Assembly (NCBI GenBank): GCA_040218045.1
Contig: JAVJQA010000022.1
Location: forward strand, 1-64,000
Reading direction: 5' to 3'
From: Marinoscillum sp040218045
GTDB lineage: Bacteria > Bacteroidota > Bacteroidia > Cytophagales > Cyclobacteriaceae
Length of the DNA stretch: 64,000 nt
The position numbers and the translations under genes are program-made. Positions 18,409 through 27,347 of this stretch are shown piece after piece (position 1 is the first letter of the stretch; every line of letters begins with the position of its first letter). The notes beneath the pieces were generated by a model, which had not been told where the DNA came from, did not search any database, and worked only from the letters and a program-made list of their open reading frames with translations.

Positions 18409-19346
18409 TTCTGAATGGGGGAAAATCTCACAATATAGCCACGCTCTCCTCTGCCTTCTGAGCTGATATACATCTCACCATCAGATGAAAACGCAATTCC
18501 TTCAGGCTGACCAAGAATGTAGGGTGGGATGGGATAGGTGCCTTGGATCTCCCCAGAACGATCAAGGACAATTAAAAATTGACCAACTGAAGCTAATAGG
18601 TAATAGTACTCATCAAGCGGATTGTATGCGATGCCTGAAGGTTTGAATTTGATCCTCTCTTCTTCATAATCAAAATCCCTGTTGGCTTCAAAAAAGGATT
18701 CCATATCTTTCGCTGTGAGCTCAAAAAAAGGCTCTTCAATCAACTCCTTTTTTGTTACGTCAAAGGCATAAACCGTTTTCCCTTTGGCATCCACACCCTT
18801 GATTTCTTCTTGTCCTTTACAGCCGATGAGCAATCTTTTACCTACCGGATCATATCCAAGAGCTTCGGTATCATTACCTCTATTGAGTTTGTTTTCGTAC
18901 TTGGTGGCTTTTGCTTTGTCCTGGTCCGTATAGTCCATTTCGAAGATATCGCCATCACTTTCCAGCACATAAATCTTATCATTGACCAATTCTACACCTT
19001 CAAAATCTCCCGGAGACCAAAATTTTATGGAGTTAATTATTTCTTTGGACTTCACATCATATTCATACACATAACCCTTTTCATCTTCCACACAAAGCAA
19101 ACGGTGGTCTGTTATCATGCCAAGACCTGATATTTCCGTGAGCACAAAAGGAAGCAACAAACGTTCCGATGGTTTTTTAAGGTCATAGTAGGTCTCCAAA
19201 TGATCATGGATCAAAAACAGGCTGTCTGCACGCTCACGCAGCGGAATAGTGGAGCAGCCGGTGTTTAGTGTAAGTAATGTTGTCAATAATGTCAGCATTA
19301 GAAAAGTAAGGAACAAAGCCCTCAAATTGTTACAATTATTCCCCAT
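18405..19346 (-). CDS. SdiA-regulated domain lipoprotein (YjiK-like beta-propeller)
   Basis: N-terminal hydrophobic stretch ends LNTGC, a lipobox with Cys at about residue 31. The body is a beta-propeller with repeated strands: LTEISGLGMITDHRLLCVEDEKGYVYEYD, GDFEGVELVNDKIYVLESDGDIFE, NDTEALGYDPVGKRLLIGCKG, PSGIAYNPLDEYYYLLAS and GQPEGIAFSSDGEMYISSEG. This pattern matches the SdiA-regulated (YjiK) family, which binds calcium and has no firmly known role. It overlaps the phosphoesterase fusion gene by 4 bp, so both are co-translated and both end up at the envelope. Confidence 0.8.
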   Translation of the reverse strand: MGNNCNNLRALFLTFLMLTLLTTLLTLNTGCSTIPLRERADSLFLIHDHLETYYDLKKPSERLLLPFVLTEISGLGMITDHRLLCVEDEKGYVYEYDVKSKEIINSIKFWSPGDFEGVELVNDKIYVLESDGDIFEMDYTDQDKAKATKYENKLNRGNDTEALGYDPVGKRLLIGCKGQEEIKGVDAKGKTVYAFDVTKKELIEEPFFELTAKDMESFFEANRDFDYEEERIKFKPSGIAYNPLDEYYYLLASVGQFLIVLDRSGEIQGTYPIPPYILGQPEGIAFSSDGEMYISSEGRGERGYIVRFSPIQK

Positions 19347-19355
19347 GAAGAAAAC

Positions 19356-19363
19356 TACGTTTG
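19356..19363 (+). promoter_or_regulatory. Candidate -7 box of a Bacteroidota promoter
   Basis: TACGTTTG matches the TAnnTTTG -7 consensus and lies 47 bp before the ATG of the HD-PycTM gene. No well-spaced -33 TTTG is seen, so support is modest. Confidence 0.35.
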
Positions 19364-19410
19364 TAGAAGTAAACCTATTTGTCCTATTTTGGTTGAATTA
19401 ATCTTAGGTT

Positions 19411-20637
19411 ATGGAACCAGACAGATCTGAAATATTGGACAAAGCGCAGGAGTTTGCTGAAAACATCCTGAAACATCATCTCCCGGCAGAAATGAAGTAC
19501 CATACCTTGCAGCATACCCGGGATGTAGTAGCTGCGGCTAAAGTCATTGGCCAGAACAGCAAGCTATCAGAACCGGAAATGGAGATTGTAGAGCTGGCTG
19601 CATGGTTTCATGATCTGGGTTATAGTGAAACGGTCAGTAACCACGAAGAGGTGAGTGCTGAAATAGCACTGAAGTTTCTTTCTAAACATGAATATGATGA
19701 TGAACTAGCAGCCCAGGTGATTGGTTGTATCATGGCAACAAAAATGCCTCAAAGCCCAAAAAACCTAATGGAAGAGGTGCTTTGTGATGCCGATTTAGTT
19801 CACCTGGCCAAAGAAAATTACTGTGACAAGGCTGAGTTGTTGCAGGAAGAAATGGAAGAAGTTTCTGGTCAGGACATTTCGGATGAAGAGTGGTACAGAG
19901 GGAACAAAAGCTTTATTGCTGAACACCAGTTTTTCACTGAGTATGCACGATCCAGATTCCAGGAAAAGGTGAAAGAAAATCTGGAGAAAGTGGAAGAAAA
20001 AATTACAGAAATGCAGGATAAGAGTGAAACGGTGGAAGCACTGGAAAAGAAGGTGAGGAAGTTCAAGAAAAAAGCTAAAAAGGTTAAAAAGAACACACCG
20101 ACACGCGGAATCGAAACCATGTTCAGGTTGACATCCAAGAACCATATTGACTTGAGTGCTATGGCAGATACCAAGTCCAATATCATGATTTCGGTGAATT
20201 CGATCATTCTTTCAGTACTGGTCTCAGTGCTTTTCAGGAAACTGGAAGAGTACCCACACCTGATCATTCCTTCCATAATTATGACGGTAGTTTGCCTGGC
20301 AACAATCGTTTTCGCTATCCTGGCCACTCGTCCCAATGTTTCCAAAGGGACTTTCACAGATGAAGACATCCTGAGCAAGCAAACAAACCTGCTTTTCTTT
20401 GGCAACTTTCATAACATGGACATGGATAAATATGAGTGGGGGATGAAGGAAATGATGAAAGACTCCGATTACCTCTACACCAGCCTTATCAGGGATATTT
20501 ATTTTCTTGGGGTCGTTCTTGGTAAGAAATACCGGTTACTGAGGATTTCTTATACCATATTCATGTTTGGATTTGTGATCGCCGTATTGGCTTTTGCGGC
20601 GGCTGAAATGTTTTTCAAAGCACCAACTCCTTACTAA
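19411..20637 (+). CDS. HD phosphohydrolase fused to PycTM (DUF5706) membrane effector domain
   Basis: Residues 1-170 are an HD domain with intact metal ligands: H35, the H67-D68 pair (AWFHDLG), H78 and an Asp in CDADL (126-128). Residues about 185-230 form a highly charged coiled coil. From about 235 the protein has the PycTM/DUF5706 signature: GIETMFRLTSKNHIDLSAMADTKS followed by membrane helices (about 258-275 and 285-308), the soluble loop with FFGNFHNMDMDKYEWGM, and a last helix near 385-405. PycTM proteins are the membrane-disrupting effectors of Pycsar cyclic-pyrimidine immunity; HD-fused versions are common in Bacteroidota and may act outside defence. Its 3' end overlaps the class III cyclase gene on the other strand. 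The HD domain could degrade the cyclase product or its relatives (inference). Confidence 0.85.
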   Translation: MEPDRSEILDKAQEFAENILKHHLPAEMKYHTLQHTRDVVAAAKVIGQNSKLSEPEMEIVELAAWFHDLGYSETVSNHEEVSAEIALKFLSKHEYDDELAAQVIGCIMATKMPQSPKNLMEEVLCDADLVHLAKENYCDKAELLQEEMEEVSGQDISDEEWYRGNKSFIAEHQFFTEYARSRFQEKVKENLEKVEEKITEMQDKSETVEALEKKVRKFKKKAKKVKKNTPTRGIETMFRLTSKNHIDLSAMADTKSNIMISVNSIILSVLVSVLFRKLEEYPHLIIPSIIMTVVCLATIVFAILATRPNVSKGTFTDEDILSKQTNLLFFGNFHNMDMDKYEWGMKEMMKDSDYLYTSLIRDIYFLGVVLGKKYRLLRISYTIFMFGFVIAVLAFAAAEMFFKAPTPY

Positions 20638-21914
20638 AAGATTTCAATCACTTCAATTTCCTCATCAAGACCTTTCATTTTGATCTTTCCTTTTGACTTG
20701 TATTCGGATACCCTGTCTTTGAGTAAATCATAAAGGACTTTGGAAATCAGTACAGAGCTTCCCATTTCCTTGTTGAGCTGCTCTATGCGGGAAGCTATGA
20801 TCACCGGTGTGCCAGAAACAGACAATTGCCTTCTGGACTCAGTACCAATATTCCCGATGAGCACTTCCCCACAGTGAAGGCCCATGCCAACTTCCAAATC
20901 TTTGAATATTGGATTATGGATCCGGCTCATTTCCATAAACTGCTGGATCCTGTTAACAGCCATCCATGCACAGTTATAATGGGTTTTATCTGAAACTGGT
21001 GCCCCAAATGTAGCCATCAGCCCATCGCCCATTATTTGATTGACAATGCCTTTAGAATCGTTGATGATCTCAATAACAGGCGCAAAAAAATCATTTTGAA
21101 ATTTATTGACTTCTTCAGGAGTGAGATGCTGCACTTTTTGCGTGAAATCCCGAATGTCCAAAAAAAGGATGGTGACTTCCAGCCGTGCCGAATAATCCTT
21201 TTTCACTTTTAAAACCTCAGCCATTTCCTTGGACACTTGCTGGTTGAACAAGCCCTCGATCTCTTCTTTTGACTTGATCTGGGCATAGGTCTTGAGCAAG
21301 CGCAATTTCAACTCGTTGGCAACAGCACCAGCAACAATTCCAGACATTAGAAACATAAAAGATTTCAAGTAGTAAGTGAGTGTAGGGAGCCCGAAAGGAG
21401 TGGGATAAGCATGAGTGACCCAATAAGTAAATCCCGCAAAGAAAATCGCGATCAGCAAACCCATAACCGCACTCACCCAAAACTCCAGGTGAAGCGAAGA
21501 AACAATGATCAGGATGAAATAAATGAAAACAACCGGTGAATCCAGCAGGGCAGCAGTCTCCTCAATACTTGAAGCAAGCACTAACCAAAAGGAAGGAAAG
21601 AAGATTTCCATTAAAATGGAGTACCAGTAATATTTCCTGGTCAGTTTCTCTTTGGTTCGCTGAACCCTCAAGACCCACTTGCGCCCGATTACAAACATCA
21701 ACACCATGACAATGGAGAAAACCATAATCAATGGATAGGAAAATGGATTTTTGAAAGTGTCTTTTAACAACTCAGCATGAGCAAACTGCAGAACCAGGGC
21801 CATCAGTGTGGTCATCAACAAAAATCCTATGAAGACGTCCAACCGCTTTTTCTCTGACTTGATTACCTCGGCTTTTAAGTACGCTTTTGGGTTTGACAGT
21901 AAAGATTCGCTCAT
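20634..21914 (-). CDS. Membrane-bound class III nucleotide cyclase
   Basis: About six N-terminal transmembrane helices (residues 25-215), then a signalling helix and a class III cyclase catalytic domain (about 240-410). Both metal Asp residues are present: LFLDIRDF and IMGDGLMATFG, as is HCGEVLIGNIG. However, positions that in canonical adenylyl cyclases carry Lys, Asp and Asn read Q (in NQIMGD), Q (in RRQLSV) and I (in GTPVIIASR), so the base specificity and chemistry are uncertain; the transition-state Arg is kept. It makes a cyclic nucleotide in response to a membrane or integral signal. It is convergent with the HD-PycTM gene, sharing 4 bp at the 3' ends, which raises a Pycsar-like partnership. 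Confidence 0.85.
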   Translation of the reverse strand: MSESLLSNPKAYLKAEVIKSEKKRLDVFIGFLLMTTLMALVLQFAHAELLKDTFKNPFSYPLIMVFSIVMVLMFVIGRKWVLRVQRTKEKLTRKYYWYSILMEIFFPSFWLVLASSIEETAALLDSPVVFIYFILIIVSSLHLEFWVSAVMGLLIAIFFAGFTYWVTHAYPTPFGLPTLTYYLKSFMFLMSGIVAGAVANELKLRLLKTYAQIKSKEEIEGLFNQQVSKEMAEVLKVKKDYSARLEVTILFLDIRDFTQKVQHLTPEEVNKFQNDFFAPVIEIINDSKGIVNQIMGDGLMATFGAPVSDKTHYNCAWMAVNRIQQFMEMSRIHNPIFKDLEVGMGLHCGEVLIGNIGTESRRQLSVSGTPVIIASRIEQLNKEMGSSVLISKVLYDLLKDRVSEYKSKGKIKMKGLDEEIEVIEIF

Positions 21915-22073
21915 TTAATACCTTAACTTCAAATGAAATTCATTGGTTTTGGAATTCATTTTCCTAATTCAAATGTAACATGGCATATGTTGACAGGAAG
22001 TTATCTAAAAATAAATAATTGTACTGTAAGGAATTCAAGGCACCAAAGTACTAATTGGTCAAATGTCTGATTG

Positions 22074-22586
22074 ATGATCGAGAAAAAGCAACAGGAAATA
22101 CTTCATGATTGGCTACAGAGGCATCGGGGACTACTCTTCAAAGTAGTTCGAGCTTACGCAAAAATGGATGAAGACCGGGATGACCTGTTTCAGGAAATCA
22201 CGCTCCAGGTGTGGCGGTCCATTCCAAACTTCAGAGGAGAATCCGCAGAAACTACCTGGATCTATCGCATCGCTTTCAACACCGCTATCCGGTGGAAAGG
22301 GAAGGAGAAGAAACATTCCGACGGACGAGAACCCATAGAGTCGGCACCAGTATTGCATATCCAGCATGAGCATCAGGACGAGCGGCTCACCTGGCTGTAT
22401 GAGCAGATAGCTGAGCTACCCGAGGTGGACAGGTCTCTTTGTTTGCTTTTGCTGGATGACTTTAGCTATAAGGAAATGTCAGGGATCATCGGGATATCAG
22501 AGAGCAATGTAGCCGTGAAAATCCATCGCATCAAAAAGTATTTAAAATTACAATCTGAAAAAATGAGTGTCACTAATGGAATTTGA
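22074..22586 (+). CDS. ECF-type RNA polymerase sigma factor
   Basis: 170 residues with region 2 (LFKVVRAYAKMDEDRDDLFQEITLQVWRSI... TTWIYRIAFNTAI) and region 4 (LPEVDRSLCLLLLDDFSYKEMSGIIGISESNVAVKIHRIKK, a clear HTH). A TTG immediately upstream is in frame, but the ATG at 22074 is the natural start. The downstream gene begins inside this one, an arrangement typical of an ECF sigma gene with a regulator partner. Stimulus and regulon unknown. Confidence 0.92.
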   Translation: MIEKKQQEILHDWLQRHRGLLFKVVRAYAKMDEDRDDLFQEITLQVWRSIPNFRGESAETTWIYRIAFNTAIRWKGKEKKHSDGREPIESAPVLHIQHEHQDERLTWLYEQIAELPEVDRSLCLLLLDDFSYKEMSGIIGISESNVAVKIHRIKKYLKLQSEKMSVTNGI

Positions 22587-23151
22587 GGATATGAAAAAAA
22601 TATGGAATGCTGATAGTCAGCAACATGCTTATGCCATTGATGAAAATGTAATGCACGAGAAAATTATCAGGAAGAAGCACGGATCAAGTAAAACTGTGAA
22701 CAGAATGGAATGGATTTTAATGATTGCCAATGTCCTTGCCGGAACAGCCATTTTAGTGAAGGTCCTGGTTAGGGATATTAATAACCCATACCTATTTGCC
22801 ATGGTGGCGGTGATGTACCTTTCTACTGCGTACATCTTTTGGAGAAGGCAGGTACGGTTAAGAGATGAGAACCAGTTTGACCGGACAATGCTTGGTGATT
22901 TAGATCACGCCATAAGAAATGCGACTTACCGGGAGCGATTGTCATTGCTTGCTTTCGGATACGCCATCCCATTCTTTATTTTAATATGGGTGGCAGCTTA
23001 TCACGACGATAAATCGATCTATTACCTCATTGGGATTCCGATCTTGTTCATCATCACCATCCTGGCTTCTGTCATTGAGCACCGTACCATTCATATGAGG
23101 TATAGGAAGCGACTTGTGTCTATGAAGAAAATGCTGGTAGGTACAAAGTAG
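22576..23151 (+). CDS. Small membrane protein coupled to ECF sigma factor (putative anti-sigma)
   Basis: 191 residues from the ATG at 22576, which overlaps the sigma gene by 11 bp; an earlier GTG is in frame but less natural. The N-terminal 45 residues are soluble (MEFEDMKKIWNADSQQ), followed by two helices (about 50-70, 75-95), a soluble stretch, then two more helices (about 135-155, 160-178). The N-terminus matches a recurrent Bacteroidota family found directly after ECF sigma genes. Predicted to hold the sigma factor at the membrane; no zinc-binding anti-sigma motif is visible, so the role is inferred from coupling. Confidence 0.65.
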   Translation: MEFEDMKKIWNADSQQHAYAIDENVMHEKIIRKKHGSSKTVNRMEWILMIANVLAGTAILVKVLVRDINNPYLFAMVAVMYLSTAYIFWRRQVRLRDENQFDRTMLGDLDHAIRNATYRERLSLLAFGYAIPFFILIWVAAYHDDKSIYYLIGIPILFIITILASVIEHRTIHMRYRKRLVSMKKMLVGTK

Positions 23152-23365
23152 TATGGTCATACTTATATAGAACAGGTTCACTGGAGTACTTTAATCATTT
23201 GCTTATAAGGCACTGTATTATTGATTGTTATGCACTCAATATTAAAGCAGGATTCAATGCATTTGAAGTGCTCAGGTGATGTCTGATTAACCAAGAGAAT
23301 AAATTGGATTTCTAATTGACATCTCAATTGACTCTGTCAGCAAATCAGGTTATTTTGCAAAGACC

Positions 23366-24608
23366 ATGAAGATTAAAAATATTGGGGTATTGATCATGCT
23401 TATGATTATAGGGGAAGTGGTGTTTATGCTCCCTTTTGTAATTGTAAGGATCTTTAGACCTACATTCCTCACGGTATTTGACATTTCTAACCTTGAGCTG
23501 GGTACTGCCTTCTCGGCTTATGGCCTGGTGGCTATGATCGCTTATTTTTGCTGGCGGGCCATTAGCGGATCGTTTCACCCCACGAAAGTTAATCCCAATC
23601 GCACTGATCAGTACCGCGGCAGGTGGACTGGTTTTGATCACTATACCAAATGTATCGATGTTGGTCATAACCTATGCCTTTTGGGGAGCTTCCACCATTT
23701 TACTGTTCTGGGCATCATTTGTAAAAGTACAACGCCAGCTAGGCATAGATACCGGTCAGGGAAAGTCTTTTGGAATGGTAGACGCCGGGCGTGGCCTGAT
23801 AGCAGCTGTACTTGCAAGTTCCTCAGTTTATTTGCTGGATTGGTTTCTGGAGGTGGATGCAGATGTAGCTTCAAAAGCACACTTTACGGATGCCCTGCAA
23901 TGGATCATTGGGATCTTTTCTTTGGTCACCATACTCAGTGCGCTGCTGGTTTGGTGGCTACTGGAAGATGGTGATTCTGAAGTATCCACCACAAGGCTCA
24001 GTCTAAAAGGAGTGAGGCAGGCCATGACCAACCGGTCTATTTGGCAGCAAGCCATCATTGTGATGTGCGCCTATGTAGGTTACAAATGCACGGACGATTT
24101 CTCGCTTTACGCAAAGGATACTTTTCAATACAATGACGTGGAAGCAGCACGCCTTGCGGCAATCACCTTCTGGGCGCGACCAGTAGCAGCCGTAGTAAGT
24201 GGACTGATGGCTGATCGATGGGTCACTTCCAAAGTAGTGATTTGGTGTTTCTTCATCACAATTATTGGTAGTGTATTGATCAGCCTTGGTGTATTTCAAA
24301 TTGGTGCAGAGGTGATGGTACTCATTACAGTGACCAGTACAGGTGCGGCTATCTACGGCTTACGTGGAATTTATTTTGCTCTTTTTGAAGAATCTCAAGT
24401 CCCGATGTATTTGACCGGGAGTGGAGCCGGACTGGTGTCTTTAGTCGGCTATACACCAGATGTATTTATGGGCCCACTGATGGGCATTATTTTGGATCAC
24501 AATCCGGGAGCTATTGGTCACCAGTATTTGTTTGCGGTACTGGCCGGTTTTAGTGTGGTTGGGTTATTGACTTCCTTTGCCTTCAGGCAAAGAGCCCGTA
24601 CTTTATGA
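23366..24608 (+). pseudogene. MFS transporter gene with a single-base frameshift
   Basis: An MFS protein of about 413 residues is split between two frames. The first frame reads MKIKNIGVLIMLMIIG...SAYGLVAMIAYF and then becomes nonsense; removing one T from the five-T run at 23545-23549 restores AGGPLADRF, PRKLIPIALIS and TIPNVS, then continuous MFS sequence to the stop at 24608. GGPLADRF is the loop 2-3 MFS signature, so the join is convincing. Twelve helices are predicted overall. The sequence downstream is not degraded, meaning the change is recent, a sequencing error in a homopolymer, or a phase-variable slip. Substrate unknown; no operon partner is obvious. Confidence 0.85.
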
Positions 24609-24720
24609 GGTTTCTGGGTTACCTCAATTAACCCATCATAAAGGTCAGTATAATAGATAGTTATAAAGTAGAATCTCAAAACAAATCAAACAAATTGGTC
24701 TTTTTTGAATTGAATATGAT

Positions 24721-26151
24721 GTGAAAGGCAGCATCAATCTACGGTTATATCATCTTACGGCATTCAAATCGACCCTTAGATTTGTGAGTTTGATTGCACT
24801 CCTTGGTAGTATTTCTACTTGCTCTCCCGAGCTTACACCTGTAGAATTAACTTACGATTCTCTAGAAGGATTTTCTCGCTCGGGCAATGTAGCGATGAAC
24901 TCCAAATGGTGGCGTAGTTTTGAAGATACCGACTTAAACCTGCTTATTGATTCTGCCCTTGCAGATAACTTCAGCCTGGCAGCTACATGGCAGCAGCTCC
25001 GAGCAGCACAAGCCTCTGTGACCCAGGCAAGATCAGGACTTTTTCCCCAGGTTGACCTTAACCTCAGGAGCGGAATAAGTCGGCCAAAGCCAGATTTCGT
25101 AGGTGGTGAAAATACTCAACTCTCACTAGGCGCCAGCTATGAAGTAGACCTATGGGGACGCATCAGGTATGCTGCCCACGCTGAGGAATATCGAAAAGAA
25201 GCGACCAGGTTTGCTTACAAAACAGCTGCAATATCCCTGGCAGGTGAGCTTGCTATTACATGGTTCAGACTGAAGGCTGCCAATGAACAATTGGGCTTAC
25301 TGGAGCAACAAATCTCTACCAATCAGAAGACACTGGCATTGATCAGGATACGTTTTGGTTCTGGTCAGGTCCGTGGAGTAGATATTTTAAGACAGCAACA
25401 GCTCATTGCGTCTTCTGAAGAACAGAAAATAATCCTGGAAACAGACATTGCAACACTTAAAAACCAGATGGCAATTTTATTGGGCCAACCCCCCACGACC
25501 ATCGACCTGGACAGTAATTCATTCGTCTTACCGAAGCTTCCTCCATTGCCCAAAACCGGGGTTCCACTACAGTTGGTCAACCGCCGTCCTGATGTGCAAC
25601 AAACCTATTACCAGTTGCAGGCATCTGATCGGGAAGTCGCAGCTGCAATAAGTGCCAAATACCCACGATTGAACCTTTCAGTCGCAGCAGCCATTCGGTC
25701 CAATGACATTAATAATTTACTGCAATCCCAGGCTGTCTCCCTCACGGGAGGCCTGTTGGCTCCATTGTTTTACGGTGGTCGGCTGAATGCAGCAGTTGAT
25801 GAGGCCAAAGCCATCCGTGAGCAACAAATAAGCAACTACGCCCAGGCCGTTCTGGTTGCCTTTAGGGAAGTGGAAGATGCACTGGTCCGGGAGCAAAAAC
25901 AACAGGAAAGGCTTGTTGTGATCAGGGAGAGGCTAGACTTGACGCAAAGAGCCAATTCACAGCTCAAAACAGAATACCTGAATGGCTCATTACAGTACCT
26001 GGATGTACTGACTGGGTTGAACCAGGAACAGCAGTTACAGCAAGAGTTAGTCATGGCAAAACTGGCATTATTGGAAATACGCATTTCACTCTACCGGGCT
26101 CTTGCCGGAGGGTTTGAAACAGAACGAGAAAACCAGGAGGATCAATCATGA
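24721..26151 (+). CDS. TolC-family outer-membrane efflux lipoprotein (NodT-like)
   Basis: 476 residues from a GTG start; no better in-frame ATG precedes the signal. Lipobox ISTC at about residue 33. Two outer-membrane efflux protein repeats are visible: DSALADNFSLAATWQQLRAAQASVTQARSGLFPQVDLN early, the RAPDV-equivalent LVNRRPDVQQTYYQLQASDREVAAAISAKYPRLNL in the middle, and QLKTEYLNGSLQYLDVLTGL late. It forms the outer-membrane channel of a tripartite pump. The stop overlaps the start of the adaptor gene by 4 bp. Start of a three-gene efflux operon. Confidence 0.9.
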   Translation: MKGSINLRLYHLTAFKSTLRFVSLIALLGSISTCSPELTPVELTYDSLEGFSRSGNVAMNSKWWRSFEDTDLNLLIDSALADNFSLAATWQQLRAAQASVTQARSGLFPQVDLNLRSGISRPKPDFVGGENTQLSLGASYEVDLWGRIRYAAHAEEYRKEATRFAYKTAAISLAGELAITWFRLKAANEQLGLLEQQISTNQKTLALIRIRFGSGQVRGVDILRQQQLIASSEEQKIILETDIATLKNQMAILLGQPPTTIDLDSNSFVLPKLPPLPKTGVPLQLVNRRPDVQQTYYQLQASDREVAAAISAKYPRLNLSVAAAIRSNDINNLLQSQAVSLTGGLLAPLFYGGRLNAAVDEAKAIREQQISNYAQAVLVAFREVEDALVREQKQQERLVVIRERLDLTQRANSQLKTEYLNGSLQYLDVLTGLNQEQQLQQELVMAKLALLEIRISLYRALAGGFETERENQEDQS

Positions 26152-27347
26152 GTAATAAAAAGACCGTTTGGATCAGTATTGGCATTATCGCTTTAAGTGT
26201 GTTGATTACCTCACTGGTATTCTTTACCGAGCCAGAGGCAAAACGAGAAGGTGCTACCAAAAAAACGGCCATGCTGGTGGAAGCCATTCCCGTTTCCCGG
26301 CAGAACTACCACCCGGTCATTGTTGCAACTGGCAATGTGCAGGCTTCCAGGGACATCACTTTAAGCTCGCAGGTAAGTGGGGCCATTACCAGTATTTCAT
26401 CGGACTTCACACCCGGAGCGTATGTCAAAAAGGGACAAATGCTCATTCAGATTGACCCCTCAGACTACCGAAACACGCTCAAGCTTCGGGAAAGTGATTT
26501 GAAGCTTGCTGAATCTGATCTAAGTATAGAAATGGGTCGACAGGACGTGGCAATGAAGGATTATGAACTCGTTGGTGAAGATCTCTCTTCACAAAATAAG
26601 TCTTTGGTGCTTAGAGAGCCGCAATTGGCTTCAGCCCAGGCAACAGTGGAAGCGGCCGAAGCAGCCGTGGAGCAGGCGCGGCTCAATTTGAGACGGACAA
26701 CCATTCGCGCACCGTTTGATGCGCATATCATTTCCAGAAATGCCAATACAGGTTCTCAGGTTGCAGTTGGCGCACAGTTGGGCCGAATTGTGGGAATGAA
26801 AGAATATTGGATTGTTACCAATATTCCCGTGGCTAAAATTCCTTACCTGTCTTTTGAGGAGCGAAAAGGAGAAACCGGAACACATGTGGAGATAACCAGT
26901 GAAACCAACTGGCCGGCAGGGCAATCACGGGTTGGTAGACTCTACCGTTTGATAGGGGCACTTGATGACCAAACGAGACTTGCCAGGGTCATAGTACGCG
27001 TAATGGACCCACTGGCACAAAATGAAGAAAACATGGACAAGCCACCCCTGATGATCGGTGCTTTTGTAGAAGTACACCTGGAGGCACGGGAGCTACCTGA
27101 TGTCGTTCGTCTGGACCGGGCATATCTGCGTAAAAACGATGACGTCTGGGTAATCAGGGAAGGAAAACTTGAAATCCGGGATGTTACCCTCGCTTTTCAG
27201 GATGCCCGGTATGCTTATATTTCGGAAGGCCTGGAAGATCAGGAGCAGGTGATTACCTCCAACCTGGCCACAGTGGTGGAAGAAGCTCCGCTCAGGCGGG
27301 AAAAGCAAGATTCAACAGCTGCGCAACCGTCCAACCCTGATTCGTGA
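26148..27347 (+). CDS. RND efflux periplasmic adaptor (membrane fusion protein)
   Basis: N-terminal membrane anchor (WISIGIIALSVLITSLVFF), then the HlyD-type architecture: barrel-sandwich half GNVQASRDITLSSQVSGAITSI, a hairpin coiled coil with QARLNLRRTTIRAPFDAHI, second lipoyl half, beta-barrel and C-terminal membrane-proximal domain. Bridges the RND pump and TolC channel. Four-base overlaps with both neighbours indicate one translationally coupled unit. Confidence 0.9.
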   Translation: MSNKKTVWISIGIIALSVLITSLVFFTEPEAKREGATKKTAMLVEAIPVSRQNYHPVIVATGNVQASRDITLSSQVSGAITSISSDFTPGAYVKKGQMLIQIDPSDYRNTLKLRESDLKLAESDLSIEMGRQDVAMKDYELVGEDLSSQNKSLVLREPQLASAQATVEAAEAAVEQARLNLRRTTIRAPFDAHIISRNANTGSQVAVGAQLGRIVGMKEYWIVTNIPVAKIPYLSFEERKGETGTHVEITSETNWPAGQSRVGRLYRLIGALDDQTRLARVIVRVMDPLAQNEENMDKPPLMIGAFVEVHLEARELPDVVRLDRAYLRKNDDVWVIREGKLEIRDVTLAFQDARYAYISEGLEDQEQVITSNLATVVEEAPLRREKQDSTAAQPSNPDS

